DNA of 64,000 nt from Clostridia bacterium (GCA_024653205.1 JANLFO010000001.1:124001-188000); one strand, 5' to 3'. Shown: positions 25,651-34,757, numbered from the stretch's first letter. Numbers and translations: made by a program. The notes: a model not told the origin generated them from the letters alone.

Positions 25651-26400
25651 ATGGCTTACTCCCTGGGAAAGAAGTTTCTGGCCGAACTCATCGGCACCTG
25701 GATGCTGGTGATCGTGGGGCCGGGAGCCGCCGCGGTGACGCTGATGTTGGCAGCGGGCGAGCAGAAGGCCTCCAGCTTTAACATCGGTATCGGGGCCCTC
25801 GGCGGGCTGGGAGACTGGTTTGCCGTCGGCATGGCCTTCGCCATCATTATCGCCGCCGCCATATACGTTTTCGGCCCGGTATCGGGGTGCCACATTAATC
25901 CCGCCGTGAGCATAGCGCTGTGGGCGGGCAAGAAGCTTCCGGCCAAAGAGCTGGTACCTTACCTGGTGGCTCAGTTTCTGGGTGCGGCGCTGGGCTCTCT
26001 CACCTTGCTGGGTCTGCTGGGGTACGAGGGCTCCACGGTAGGCGGGCTTGGCGCTCCCGCTCCCTTCCCGGGACTTACCGTTTTCCAGGCTTTCTGGGCC
26101 GAGACTTTCGGCACCTTTGTTCTCATGTTGACCATTATGGGCATCGCCGTGGATCGCAGGGCTCCGCAGGGCTGGGCCGGCCTCATCATCGGTCTCACCG
26201 TGGGCGGTCTGATCACCACCCTGGGCAACATTTCGGGTTGTGGCATCAATCCGGCCCGTACTTTCGGACCCTACCTGATCGACAGCCTGGTAGGGGGCCC
26301 CAACCTCTGGGCCAACTTCTGGGCTTATCTGGTGGGGCCCATTATCGGAGCCCTTTTGGCGGTCCTGGTTTATGAGGGTGTGGTGAAGCAGAAGGAGTAG
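25651..26400 (+). CDS. MIP-family channel (aquaporin / glycerol-facilitator type)
   Basis: ATG at 25651, with AAGGAGGAG upstream, gives 249 residues and six membrane helices. Both pore half-helices are present: SGCHINPAVSIALW (~84-97) and SGCGINPARTFGPYL (~200-214). MIP channels pass water, glycerol or other small neutral solutes. Its place between the DUF2193 gene and the H4MPT cluster suggests passage of a small C1 compound or polyol that feeds the pathway, but the sequence alone does not tell the solute. It is separated from DUF2193 by a strong hairpin. Confidence 0.9.
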   Translation: MAYSLGKKFLAELIGTWMLVIVGPGAAAVTLMLAAGEQKASSFNIGIGALGGLGDWFAVGMAFAIIIAAAIYVFGPVSGCHINPAVSIALWAGKKLPAKELVPYLVAQFLGAALGSLTLLGLLGYEGSTVGGLGAPAPFPGLTVFQAFWAETFGTFVLMLTIMGIAVDRRAPQGWAGLIIGLTVGGLITTLGNISGCGINPARTFGPYLIDSLVGGPNLWANFWAYLVGPIIGALLAVLVYEGVVKQKE

Positions 26401-26414
26401 CTGCGCCCGAGCTT

Positions 26415-26479
26415 GGCCCGGGGCGTTCCCGGGCCTTGACGGTGCCGGGGGGCGTCCTGCGCTCGAACGGGACGCCCCC
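26415..26479. other. Two adjacent GC-rich hairpins before the H4MPT cluster
   Basis: Stem 1 is 26415-26422 with 26428-26435; stem 2 is 26448-26457 with 26470-26479. Neither is followed by a T tract, so they are more likely mRNA processing or stability elements than terminators. Confidence 0.5.
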
Positions 26480-26498
26480 TCACGGAGGGGAGACAGAG

Positions 26499-27518
26499 AT
26501 GGGCGGGGTACGGGTACGCACGGGAGCCAGGTTGCACCTGGGCCAGCTTGACCTGTGCGGGAACCTCGGTCGGAGGTTCGGCAGCGTAGGGGTGGCCATC
26601 GAGCGCCCCGGTTGGGAGGTGGTGGTCGAACGAGGTTCGGGGCTTCGCGTGGAAGTATCGGGGGAGGTCGAGGAGAGTGCCGCCTCCCGGGCGGCGGCCC
26701 TGGTGCAGGAGTACCTGGATCATTACTCCCTGCCGGGGGCCCGCCTGCGCATTCTCAGCTCCATACCTGCCCACAGGGGGCTGGGGTCGGGAACCCAGCT
26801 GGCCCTGGCGGTGGGCGTAGCGGTTACCCGGCTGTACGGCCTCCGCCCTTCGGTTTGGGAACTGGCGCAGGTAACCGACCGGGAGGGGAGCCGATCCGGC
26901 ATCGGGGTGGCGGCCTTTGCCCATGGCGGCCTGGTGGTTGATGGCGGTCTGCGGGTGCCTTCTCCCGGATCGCCTCCACGGCGTTCCCTTCCGCCGGTAA
27001 CTGCCCGGATTCCGTTTCCCAGGAGCTGGGGAATTGTGGTGGGCCTGCCGCCCTCCGTCCGGGAAGTGGCCGGGGAAGAGGAGGCAGCAGCCTTCGCCGG
27101 GCTCGAACCCATGGACGAGGGGACTGCCGGGTATCTCGCCCGCCTGGTCTTGATGAAGCTTCTGCCGGCGGTGGTGGAGGAGGACCTGGTGGCCTTTGGA
27201 GAAGCGGTCACCGCCATGCAGAAGACGATCGGCGGGTACTTTGCTTCCGTCCAGGGAGGGGTATTCTCCACCGGGCTGGGGGCGGAGCTGGCGGAATTCT
27301 TCTTGCGGCACGGAGCGGCAGGGGTGGGCCAGAGTTCCTGGGGGCCGACGGTCTACGGGTTTGCTCCCCGCGGGAAGGTCGAGGACCTGGTGAGAAAGGC
27401 CCGGCTGGCTTTCGGTGCTCGCGTTCAGGTTTTCGGTGCGGCCGCCATGAACCGCGGCGCCCTGTGCGGTCCGGCCGAGGAGAACACCATGGCCCTTTAC
27501 GGACGGGGGAAGAACTGA
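26499..27518 (+). CDS. mptG: Beta-ribofuranosylaminobenzene 5'-phosphate synthase (H4MPT biosynthesis)
   Basis: A 339-residue GHMP-kinase-fold protein; GGAGGGGAGA precedes the ATG. RVRTGARLHLGQLDL near the N-terminus and the phosphate loop SSIPAHRGLGSGTQLALAV (~86-105) are typical, as is REGSRSGIGVAAFAHGGLVV. The enzyme joins 4-aminobenzoate (or 4-hydroxybenzoate) to PRPP with loss of CO2, the first committed step of the methanopterin aryl-ribitol side chain. It is the marker gene for H4MPT in bacteria. It opens a tightly packed run of cofactor genes. Confidence 0.88.
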   Translation: MGGVRVRTGARLHLGQLDLCGNLGRRFGSVGVAIERPGWEVVVERGSGLRVEVSGEVEESAASRAAALVQEYLDHYSLPGARLRILSSIPAHRGLGSGTQLALAVGVAVTRLYGLRPSVWELAQVTDREGSRSGIGVAAFAHGGLVVDGGLRVPSPGSPPRRSLPPVTARIPFPRSWGIVVGLPPSVREVAGEEEAAAFAGLEPMDEGTAGYLARLVLMKLLPAVVEEDLVAFGEAVTAMQKTIGGYFASVQGGVFSTGLGAELAEFFLRHGAAGVGQSSWGPTVYGFAPRGKVEDLVRKARLAFGARVQVFGAAAMNRGALCGPAEENTMALYGRGKN

Positions 27519-27522
27519 ACCC

Positions 27523-28062
27523 ATGAGCATTGCCTGGGGGATTACCGGCGCGGGACATTTTCTCCGGGAGTGCGCGGAGCTTCTCCGTTCGCTGAAGGAA
27601 GTGGACGTATTCGTTACCGAGGCAGGGTATCAGGTGCTCAGGAGTTACGGGCTCCTCCAGACGATCCAGGAGGCGGCGCGCCGGTTCTACCGGGACGATC
27701 GGAACGGTAACCGGGCGGTAGGCCGCCTGTACACCTCGATCTACCGCCTGGTGGTGATCGCCCCGGCCACCTCCAACTCGGTGGCCAAGATGGCCTGCGG
27801 GATATCCGATACGGTGGTCACCAACCTTTTCGCCCATGCGGGCAAGTGCCGGATACCGCTGGTAGTGCTTCCCACCGATACGACAGGGGAGGTAGTCTCC
27901 GAAGCTCCGGGCCGAAGGCGGGTGGTGGCTTTTCCCCGTCCGATAGATCTGGAAAACGCGGAGCGCCTTTCGTCCTGGCCGGGGGTGACGGTGGTCCGCA
28001 GTACTGAAGAACTCGGGGACCGGCTTCGGGCTTGGGTCAGGGATAGCGGTCGGGCCGGCTAG
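27523..28062 (+). CDS. Archaeal-type flavoprotein (AfpA/DmrB-like) of the H4MPT cluster
   Basis: A 179-residue protein of the HFCD (flavoprotein) superfamily: WGITGAGHFLRECAELLR binds FMN phosphate, and VVIAPATSNSVAKMACGISD is the family's P-A-T-x-N-x-x-A segment. Homologues in methanogens and methylotrophs include dihydromethanopterin reductases that convert H2MPT to H4MPT. That role fits here, because the cluster otherwise lacks a reductase for the last pterin step. The gene starts 5 nt after mptG. Confidence 0.75.
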   Translation: MSIAWGITGAGHFLRECAELLRSLKEVDVFVTEAGYQVLRSYGLLQTIQEAARRFYRDDRNGNRAVGRLYTSIYRLVVIAPATSNSVAKMACGISDTVVTNLFAHAGKCRIPLVVLPTDTTGEVVSEAPGRRRVVAFPRPIDLENAERLSSWPGVTVVRSTEELGDRLRAWVRDSGRAG

Positions 28063-28072
28063 GGGGTGCAGG

Positions 28073-29443
28073 ATGTACGTCTTCGTTACCGGAAAGCTGG
28101 CCGCCAGGGCGTTGGAGCGGGAAGTGGCCGGGATTCTTCCGCCCGGCGGCTATGAGATCAAGGTGCTGGACCGCCGGGTGGCGGCGCTGATGAGTACCGA
28201 ATACATCGCCCGCTGCTTGGCCCGGAGTGTGTGGCCCGCCCGGCCCGAAGTTGTGGTCATACCGGGAAGGTGTGTGGGGCCCCTCGAGCCCATACAGGGG
28301 GCAACCGGCAGCCGGGTCCTCCGCGGCCCGGACGACCTGAAGGACCTTGCCGTCTTCTGGAGGCAAGAAATGGGCCTGGAGGGGAGAGATCCTCCCGGGG
28401 AGGATGCCCGGCCGCCCCGGAGACCCCAGATCCTGGCGGAAATCGTGGATGCCGCCGGGCTGGGCAGGGAGGAGATCCTCTGCCGGGCCCGTTATTACCG
28501 CGAAAGCGGCGCGGACATTATCGACCTCGGATGCTTTGCGGATAGGCCATTTCCCGGTCTGGGGAAGGTGATCCGGGCGCTCAAGGACGAAGGTTTCCGC
28601 GTGAGTGTGGACGGCTGCCGGTCTGAGGACCTCCTGGAAGCAAGTGAGGCGGGGGCGGACCTGCTCCTGAGCCTAAGCCTCCGCCACCTGCCCCTGATTC
28701 CCGAACTCTCCTGCCCGGCGGTGGTGATCCCCGAGGAGGAAGACGACCTGGCGTCCCTGTACCGGGTGATCGAGGCTATGGAGAGGTGGGGCAGGACCTA
28801 CGTAATCGACCCCATACTCCAGCCGCCCGGGCTGGGGTTGGCCCGGTCCCTGGAGCGTTACCTGCGCCTGCGGCACGAGTTTCCGGACAAACCGTTCCTC
28901 ATGGGGTTGGGAAACGTCACCGAACTGGTGGATGCAGACAGCATCGGGATCAACGCTTTGCTGGTGGGGATAGCCTCAGAACTGGAAATAGACTACGTCC
29001 TGACCACCGAGGTCAGCGCCCGGGCCGTGGGTGCGGTGCGGGAAGTAGCCCTTGCCCGCCGCCTCATGCACCGGGCACGGACTCTGGGCAGATTGCCCAA
29101 GCACGTGGACTACGGCCTTCTGGTGCTTAAGGAACCGCGGCGGGAGGTGTTCGGTGAGGAAGAGCTGACGGAGATGCAGGCCCTGGTAAGAGACCGCCAC
29201 TATCGGATTTTTGTAGGGGCGGAAAGCATATACGTCTTCAACCGCTCCGTCTTCGTCCGCGGCCGCCGCGCCGAGGAGTTGTTCGAGGCGCTTGACGTGT
29301 CGGACCCCGGGCACGCGTTCTATCTCGGCCGGGAGCTGGAGAGGGCCGAGACCGCCCTTCGGCTGGGCAAGAAGTACGTTCAGGATTGCCCGCTGCGGTG
29401 GGGATACCTGGATGAGCGGGACGGCAGGGGGAGGAGTTCGTGA
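28073..29443 (+). CDS. Dihydropteroate-synthase-related protein of H4MPT clusters
   Basis: A 456-residue protein with an N-terminal domain (~1-100, VFVTGKLAARALEREVAGIL) and a TIM barrel related to dihydropteroate synthase (YRESGADIIDLGC at ~145; VSVDGCRSEDLLEASEAGAD; PFLMGLGNVTELVDADSIG). This is the archaeal DHPS-like family (TIGR00284 as I recall) found with H4MPT genes in methanogens and methylotrophs. It probably helps couple the pterin and arylamine halves of the cofactor, but the exact reaction is not settled. The last 4 nt overlap the next gene. Confidence 0.75.
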   Translation: MYVFVTGKLAARALEREVAGILPPGGYEIKVLDRRVAALMSTEYIARCLARSVWPARPEVVVIPGRCVGPLEPIQGATGSRVLRGPDDLKDLAVFWRQEMGLEGRDPPGEDARPPRRPQILAEIVDAAGLGREEILCRARYYRESGADIIDLGCFADRPFPGLGKVIRALKDEGFRVSVDGCRSEDLLEASEAGADLLLSLSLRHLPLIPELSCPAVVIPEEEDDLASLYRVIEAMERWGRTYVIDPILQPPGLGLARSLERYLRLRHEFPDKPFLMGLGNVTELVDADSIGINALLVGIASELEIDYVLTTEVSARAVGAVREVALARRLMHRARTLGRLPKHVDYGLLVLKEPRREVFGEEELTEMQALVRDRHYRIFVGAESIYVFNRSVFVRGRRAEELFEALDVSDPGHAFYLGRELERAETALRLGKKYVQDCPLRWGYLDERDGRGRSS

Positions 29444-30057
29444 TCCGGGAGACCATAGTGTCCAGCGCGGACGCGGCGGGAAACCCCAACTTTGCCCCGA
29501 TGGGGGTGGTCGTGGAGGAGGCAGACATCGGGCGCGGGGCGGAAATAGGGCTCCGGGTGTACCGGGGGTCGCGAACCGGGGCCAACCTTCTGGAAGTGCG
29601 ACAGGGGGTAGTCAATCTCGTCGACGACGTGCTGCTCTACGTAACCACGGCCCTCTTCGACGCCCTACCGGAATGGGAACCGTCGTTCGCGGTGCGTCCG
29701 CCGGGGATGAGAGGCGCGCCGGGGCGGTGGGAATTCGTTGTAGTGGCGGCGGAGGAGGAGGTGCGGCGGGGAGCAAGGGTTGACCGGGTTACCGGCCGGG
29801 TGGTCCACACTGTGGGCGGCCACGGCGGGTTCAAGGGCTTTTGCCGGGCCCAGTGGGCGGTGCTGGAGGCCACGATAGCCGCTACCCGGGTGGGTTATGT
29901 GGGACCGGAGGTTCTGGCCTGCTGGGACTACTGGCAGAGGCTGGTGGAAAGGACCGGCGGTCCCCGGGAGAAGACGGCCTTCCGCCTGGTACGTGACTAT
30001 CTTGAGGCGCGGGGCCTCAGACCTCCGGTGCCGCCGGCGGGACGGGCGGGTTCGTGA
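29440..30057 (+). CDS. DUF447-family flavin-binding-barrel protein
   Basis: A 205-residue protein starting GTG, overlapping the previous stop. IRETIVSSADAAGNPNFAPM and EIGLRVYRGSRTGANLL match DUF447, a split-barrel FMN-binding-like family of methanogens and H4MPT-using bacteria. It is conserved in these clusters, and mutants in methylotrophs suggest a role in H4MPT synthesis, but no reaction is known to me. The C-terminal ~80 residues are helical. Confidence 0.75.
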   Translation: MIRETIVSSADAAGNPNFAPMGVVVEEADIGRGAEIGLRVYRGSRTGANLLEVRQGVVNLVDDVLLYVTTALFDALPEWEPSFAVRPPGMRGAPGRWEFVVVAAEEEVRRGARVDRVTGRVVHTVGGHGGFKGFCRAQWAVLEATIAATRVGYVGPEVLACWDYWQRLVERTGGPREKTAFRLVRDYLEARGLRPPVPPAGRAGS

Positions 30058-30091
30058 TCGGTGAAAGCTTCGGATCGGAGGTGAGGAGACC

Positions 30092-30946
30092 GTGAGACCG
30101 GTCCTGCTGCACCTTGACGTTGACCCCAAGCCTAGCGCGTTCGACCTCATCACCGCCTGTGACGCGGGGGCAGAGGTGGTCCTCCCGTACGGCGGCGTGA
30201 CGCCCGGGGAAGTCGGCGCCCTGGTGTACGGGGCACTGTTCACCCGCAAGGTGTCCCACCTGCGGCATACGGCCATATTCGTTGGCGGTTCTAAAGTGGA
30301 CGAGGCGGAGGAGGTCATGGGGCAGGTTCTCAAGACCTTCTTCGGACCTTTCCGGGTTTCGGTAATGTTCGACGCCAACGGCTGCAACACCACGGCTGCG
30401 GCGGCGGTCAGAAAGATGGCTTCGGCTCTGAAGCTGGAGGGCAGAAGGGTGCTGGTGTTGGCCGGAACCGGGCCGGTGGGGCTCAGGGCGGCGGCGTTGC
30501 TGGCTCGCGAAGGGGCCAGGGTCAGGCTCTCCTCCCGAAGCCCGGATAGAGCCCGGTCCGCGGCCGAAAAGCTTCGGGAGCAGCGAGGCCTGGAGGTGGA
30601 GCCCATCTGTGTCACCGGAGGGGAGGACCTGGAGGCAGCCCTGAACGGAGCAGAAGCAGTACTGGCCTGCGGCGCTGCCGGCGTCAGGCTGGTGCCCGGA
30701 GAGACCTGGGTTTCCCGGCCTGAACTCAAGGTGCTGGCAGATGTGAATGCGGTAGAGCCTTTAGGGATCGAAGGTATCAAGGCCACGGACGACGGTGAGG
30801 AACGGGAAGGCAAGATCGTGTTCGGCGCTCTGGCCATCGGCGGGCTGAAGATGAGGATTCACCATACCGCTTTGGGCAGGCTGTTCGAGGCCAACGACCA
30901 GGTTTTCGACCTGGAGGAGATCTACGAGCTCAGCGGGCACCTATGA
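30092..30946 (+). CDS. mtdB: NAD(P)-dependent methylene-H4MPT dehydrogenase
   Basis: A 284-residue protein starting GTG with GGAGGTGAGGAG upstream. HLDVDPKPSAFDLITACDAG, FTRKVSHLRHTAIFVGGS and FFGPFRVSVMFDANGCNTTA are the substrate-side signature of MtdA/MtdB. The Rossmann half follows with VLVLAGTGPVGLRAAALLAR. It oxidises methylene-H4MPT to methenyl-H4MPT with NAD(P)+, or the reverse. This bacterial type is unrelated to the F420-dependent Mtd of methanogens, so electrons go to a nicotinamide. Confidence 0.9.
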   Translation: MRPVLLHLDVDPKPSAFDLITACDAGAEVVLPYGGVTPGEVGALVYGALFTRKVSHLRHTAIFVGGSKVDEAEEVMGQVLKTFFGPFRVSVMFDANGCNTTAAAAVRKMASALKLEGRRVLVLAGTGPVGLRAAALLAREGARVRLSSRSPDRARSAAEKLREQRGLEVEPICVTGGEDLEAALNGAEAVLACGAAGVRLVPGETWVSRPELKVLADVNAVEPLGIEGIKATDDGEEREGKIVFGALAIGGLKMRIHHTALGRLFEANDQVFDLEEIYELSGHL

Positions 30947-32205
30947 AGAGCCAAGGCACGCTCCTTCTGGTGGGTACCAGTACCCGGGCGCTGGCCGAGT
31001 CGGCGGTCAGGTCGGGTTTTAGCGTAATGGGCTTCGACTTCTTCGCCGATATGGATCAGCAGGCTTTCTGCCCGGTGATTACCCCGGAGCGGCGAGGACG
31101 GAAGTTGACGGTGCCCGCCCTGCTCGAGCTGGCTCAGAACGAGATCCGGTCTGGCGCCGGCAAGGGCGGGGGTATAGGCGGCCTGGTCTTGGCTTCAGGG
31201 CCGGAAAACCACCCGGAGGCGCTGCGGTGGTTCTGGGAGAGAGGGCTGCTGCTGGGTAATTCCCCCGATACCCTGCAGCAGGTTAGGAATCCGTTTCGGC
31301 TGGCCGAGGCCGTCAGGGATACGGGCGTCCGCTTCCCGGAGACCTACCCCTGGGAGCAAGGGCCCCGGCTGCCGGGCGGAGCCAGGAGGTGGCTGGTGAA
31401 GCCGCTTCGGGGCGGCGGCGGTCGAGGGATCCGGCCGCTGCCGCCTGCGGGTCGGTCACGGTCCGGTGCGGTAATCGCCGGCGAGGGGACTTGCGTCATA
31501 CAGGAATTCGTTCCCGGCCTGGCGTGTTCCGCCACCTTCGCGGCCGATGGGAAACGGGCGGTAGTGATCGGAGCCAGTCTCCAGCTCCTGGCCGGCCGGC
31601 CGGAAAGGCCGTTTGGCTACGGCGGCAACATCGTCCCCCTGATCCCTCCCGAAGCCCTAAGACCTCCCTTCTGGAGGGAGAGGCTGGTGGAGGCAACGCG
31701 GGCGCTGACGGCCCGGTTCGGCCTCAGAGGGCTGAATACGGTGGATTTCATCCTCAATGCGGAAGGCATTTGGATTCTTGAAGTAAACCCGAGGTGGTCC
31801 GGCTCGGTGGAGCTGTTCGAGCAATTGAGGGGAAAGCCGCTCTTCCCGCTGCACCTTTCCGCCTGCAGCGGCGAGGGTCTTGGCGACCGGGACGAAAGGG
31901 GCGGCGGGATGGGGTTGGCTTGGGGCCCTGACCTGGCCGGGTGCCCCGGGCCGGCCTGCCGGGGAAAGGCCATACTTTATGCGCCCTACGACTTTAAGGT
32001 GAGCCCGGAATGGCCCTGGGAGCAGCTGTACCGGTGGGGCATGCGGGATATCCCCCAGCCGGGGACCCCGGTGAAGGCGGGACGCCCGGTGTGCACGGTG
32101 CTGGCGGCCGGAGATTCTTGGGCTCACTGCCGGCGGCAGCTGGCCGCCAGGCTGGAGTGGGCGCTGCGGACGCTGGAAGGCAGGAGAATTCAGGCCGTGC
32201 GGTGA
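30943..32205 (+). CDS. ATP-grasp protein of the H4MPT cluster
   Basis: A 420-residue ATP-grasp enzyme overlapping mtdB by 4 nt. WLVKPLRGGGGRGIRPL and FVPGLACSATF are the ATP-binding loops; EGIWILEVNPRWSGSVELFE is the metal-binding end with the E-x-N pair. The C-terminal RGKAILYAPYDFKV segment is typical of the ATP-grasp protein found in methylotroph H4MPT clusters, required for H4MPT synthesis but of unknown reaction. It should form an amide or acyl-phosphate type bond in cofactor assembly. Confidence 0.75.
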   Translation: MKSQGTLLLVGTSTRALAESAVRSGFSVMGFDFFADMDQQAFCPVITPERRGRKLTVPALLELAQNEIRSGAGKGGGIGGLVLASGPENHPEALRWFWERGLLLGNSPDTLQQVRNPFRLAEAVRDTGVRFPETYPWEQGPRLPGGARRWLVKPLRGGGGRGIRPLPPAGRSRSGAVIAGEGTCVIQEFVPGLACSATFAADGKRAVVIGASLQLLAGRPERPFGYGGNIVPLIPPEALRPPFWRERLVEATRALTARFGLRGLNTVDFILNAEGIWILEVNPRWSGSVELFEQLRGKPLFPLHLSACSGEGLGDRDERGGGMGLAWGPDLAGCPGPACRGKAILYAPYDFKVSPEWPWEQLYRWGMRDIPQPGTPVKAGRPVCTVLAAGDSWAHCRRQLAARLEWALRTLEGRRIQAVR

Positions 32206-32214
32206 GGTTGGCGG

Positions 32215-33156
32215 ATGCTGAGACGGGATATCGCGCTGGCGGCCCAGGCCGCCTGCTGTCTGGAGGTGGCCGCGCCCAAGGTAGGCAACGTGAACCGTCA
32301 TCACGACTTTCCCGATTGCACCCTGGAGGACTTCCTTCTGAGCGCGGCGGCCATAGCCTGGGTGCTGGCAAAAATCGAGAGCTGCTCGGTGGGCCGGGCG
32401 GTCCTGGCGTGCGTGGAGGCCACGCGGGCCTGGGTGCCGGTCAACACCAATCTGGGAATCGTGCTCCTGTTCGCCCCTCTGGCGCGGGCCTGGGCAGAGT
32501 GGGCGCCGGGCGAAAGATGTGCCGACCCTTGCCGGATGGGCCTGGAAGTCCCGGAGTCCCTGCGCCGGACCCTGGCCCGGATCCTGACGGATTTGGGACG
32601 GGAAGACGCCGGCCACGTCTACCGGGCCATCCGGCTGGCCTCACCCGGGGGCCTGGGAAAGGCGGACACCCACGATGTTTCCCAGACCGAGCGGCCGGAG
32701 ATTACCCTGCTCGAGGCCATGAAACTGGCGGCCGAGCGCGACCTGGTGGCGGGAGAGTACGCGAACGGCTTCGCCCTGACTCTGGATGAAGCGCTGCCTG
32801 CCCTGGACCGGGCCCTGAGACGGGGACTGCCGTTGCCGGAGGCGGTGGCAGACGCCCACGTCTATCTCTTGGCCCGCGCCGGCGATACCCTGATCGCCCG
32901 GAAGAAAGGACGGGAGGCCTCTGGCGAAGCGTCCCTCCGGGCCCGGGCAGTCGGCGCCGCCGGGGGCTGGGGGACGCCGGCCGGCCGGGAGCAGGCGGCC
33001 GAGCTGGATCGGTGGTTGAGGGGCGGCGGAGGCCTTGGCCTCCTCAATCCGGGGTCCACGGCGGATATCGTCACTGCCGCCCTCTTTCTGGCTTTTCTAC
33101 TTCAGGGGCCCGGCTGGTGGAAGGAAGTACGGCCGGGAAGACGGGGGGTTGCCTAG
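32215..33156 (+). CDS. Triphosphoribosyl-dephospho-CoA synthase-like protein (CitG family)
   Basis: A 313-residue protein with VAAPKVGNVNRHHDFPDCTL at ~18-38 and NTNLGIVLLFAPLARAW at ~78-94, the CitG/MdcB core. There are no citrate lyase or malonate decarboxylase genes nearby. Members of this family sit in H4MPT clusters of methylotrophs and methanogens and are thought to act in cofactor synthesis, perhaps in the ribitol-ribosyl linkage, since CitG builds an alpha-1,2 ribosyl link. Confidence 0.75.
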   Translation: MLRRDIALAAQAACCLEVAAPKVGNVNRHHDFPDCTLEDFLLSAAAIAWVLAKIESCSVGRAVLACVEATRAWVPVNTNLGIVLLFAPLARAWAEWAPGERCADPCRMGLEVPESLRRTLARILTDLGREDAGHVYRAIRLASPGGLGKADTHDVSQTERPEITLLEAMKLAAERDLVAGEYANGFALTLDEALPALDRALRRGLPLPEAVADAHVYLLARAGDTLIARKKGREASGEASLRARAVGAAGGWGTPAGREQAAELDRWLRGGGGLGLLNPGSTADIVTAALFLAFLLQGPGWWKEVRPGRRGVA

Positions 33157-33171
33157 GAGGTGAGAGGAAGG

Positions 33172-33918
33172 TTGCCTGAGACCTCCCGGTCCGAAAAGGC
33201 GTGGCCGTTGCTCCTGGTTAGCGTGGTTTCTGCCCGGGAGGCGCTGGAGGCCCTCCACGGCGGGGCCGACGTGATCGACGTGAAGAATCCGGCCGAGGGC
33301 CCTCTGGGCGCGCCGCAGCCCCGAACGGTGGGCGAGATAATGCAGGCGGTAGCCCGACGAAAACCGGTGAGCCTCGCCCTGGGCGAATATCCCGGCCGGC
33401 CCACCTCGGCCGCCTGGGCGGCCTTGGGTGCCGCCGGCTTCGCTCCGGCTTACTTGAAGATCGGCTTTCCCGGCTGGGTGGAAAAGGAGGAAATCGACCG
33501 CACCCTGAAGCTGGTGGTGCAGGCGGTGGCTGAACTCGGGGGCGAGACACTTCCCCGGGTAGTGGCCGTGGGGTACGCCGACACCACGGGCCGTAGCTGG
33601 CGCCCGGCCGACCTGCCGGGGCTGGCAAAGGAAGCCGGAGCCGCGGGTTGCCTCCTGGACACCTGGGATAAGACGGGCCCTCCTCTGCCTAGAGTGACGG
33701 CCACCGCCGAGCTGGAGGCCTTTGTGGGGACCTGCCGGGCGAACGGCCTCACCAGCGGGCTGGCGGGCAGGCTGGGCGAAGAAGAGGTGGTCGAACTGCT
33801 CGCCCTGTGCCCCACGGTCATCGGGATTCGGTCCGCCGCCTGCGTGGGCGACCGGGTAAACGGGTGCGTCACGGCGGAACGGGTCGGCAGGCTCAAGCGC
33901 CTCCTGCAGCCGAGTTGA
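33172..33918 (+). CDS. mfnB: (5-formylfuran-3-yl)methyl phosphate synthase (methanofuran biosynthesis)
   Basis: TTG at 33172 is preferred because GGAGGTGA lies eight bases before it, giving 248 residues. LLVSVVSAREALEALHGGAD and VIDVKNPAEGPLGAPQP form the MfnB signature with the Schiff-base lysine in V-K-N-P; SLALGEYPG and PAYLKIGFPG follow. The enzyme condenses two glyceraldehyde-3-phosphates into the furan of methanofuran. Its 3' end overlaps by 26 nt the convergent HisA-like gene. Confidence 0.9.
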   Translation: MPETSRSEKAWPLLLVSVVSAREALEALHGGADVIDVKNPAEGPLGAPQPRTVGEIMQAVARRKPVSLALGEYPGRPTSAAWAALGAAGFAPAYLKIGFPGWVEKEEIDRTLKLVVQAVAELGGETLPRVVAVGYADTTGRSWRPADLPGLAKEAGAAGCLLDTWDKTGPPLPRVTATAELEAFVGTCRANGLTSGLAGRLGEEEVVELLALCPTVIGIRSAACVGDRVNGCVTAERVGRLKRLLQPS

Positions 33919-34705
33919 AGGCGGCCAGGTCCTCCACGGTCAGCTTTCCCTGATGAAGCAGGGTGGCCACCAGGGCGCCGGCGGCTCCGGCCTCCTGTAG
34001 CCACCTCAGGTCCTCGAGGCACCGCACCCCGCCGCCGGCGAGAAGACCACCGCCCGGTAACGCCTCTGCTTCCAGGGTCCGGAGACAGAGGGAGACCAGG
34101 TCGCGGTTGATCCCCCGGCCGGTACCCACCCGGTCGATCTCCAGCAGGATTACCGAGGCAACGCCCAGGCGCGCAAGCAGGCGAAGGGCTTCGGTCGGCG
34201 TTAGGAGCTGGAGTTCCGGGGAGCGACTGAGGACCCGGCCCTGCAGGAGGTCGAGGCTTACCACGATCTTTTCCGGTCCCCAGACCCTGACCGCCTTTTC
34301 GAGCTCGCCGAGGTCTGCCAGGGTTTCCGTCCCCATGACCGCCTGGTGGATTCCCAGCGAGAAAAGGCAGGGCAGTTCGCGGTGGGAGGTTACGCCGGCA
34401 TCTACCAGGCAGGTGATCGGCCGGTCTGTCAGGAGTTTCTGCAACAGCTTCAGGTTGGAGGTGGGACGCAGGGGACGGGTCGGCGAGGAACGGGATCCGG
34501 GTTGGATGGGGCCCAGAGCGTCCAGATCGGCCACGTAAAAACGGGAAAGACCGAGTCTTTGGCAGGCGTCCACCACTGCCTCCAGAGTGGGGGAACCGGC
34601 AATGGCGCTGCGTACAGGGCGGTACTGCCGCCGCTTTCCTCCCAGGCCGTGGACCACCACTCCGGACTTCAGGTCGATGGCCGGTATGATCTGAAAAGGC
34701 TTCAT
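33893..34705 (-). CDS. HisA/HisF-related TIM-barrel protein of H4MPT clusters
   Basis: A 270-residue barrel related to HisA: IIPAIDLKSGVVVHGLGGKR at the N-terminus, FYVADLDALG, CLVDAGVTS, LAGGGVRCLEDLRWLQEAGA. It has the phosphate-binding ends of the HisA/HisF barrel, but this branch (TIGR00734 as I recall) occurs with H4MPT and MF genes rather than histidine genes. Its substrate is unknown; a role in cofactor synthesis is inferred. It is the only gene on the minus strand within the cluster, convergent with mfnB and divergent from the next gene. Confidence 0.75.
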   Translation of the reverse strand: MKPFQIIPAIDLKSGVVVHGLGGKRRQYRPVRSAIAGSPTLEAVVDACQRLGLSRFYVADLDALGPIQPGSRSSPTRPLRPTSNLKLLQKLLTDRPITCLVDAGVTSHRELPCLFSLGIHQAVMGTETLADLGELEKAVRVWGPEKIVVSLDLLQGRVLSRSPELQLLTPTEALRLLARLGVASVILLEIDRVGTGRGINRDLVSLCLRTLEAEALPGGGLLAGGGVRCLEDLRWLQEAGAAGALVATLLHQGKLTVEDLAAFNSAAGGA

Positions 34706-34757
34706 GGCTTCCTCCCGTTCGGACGATTCTCCCCTCGTTCTCTATGGTACAGGGAAA

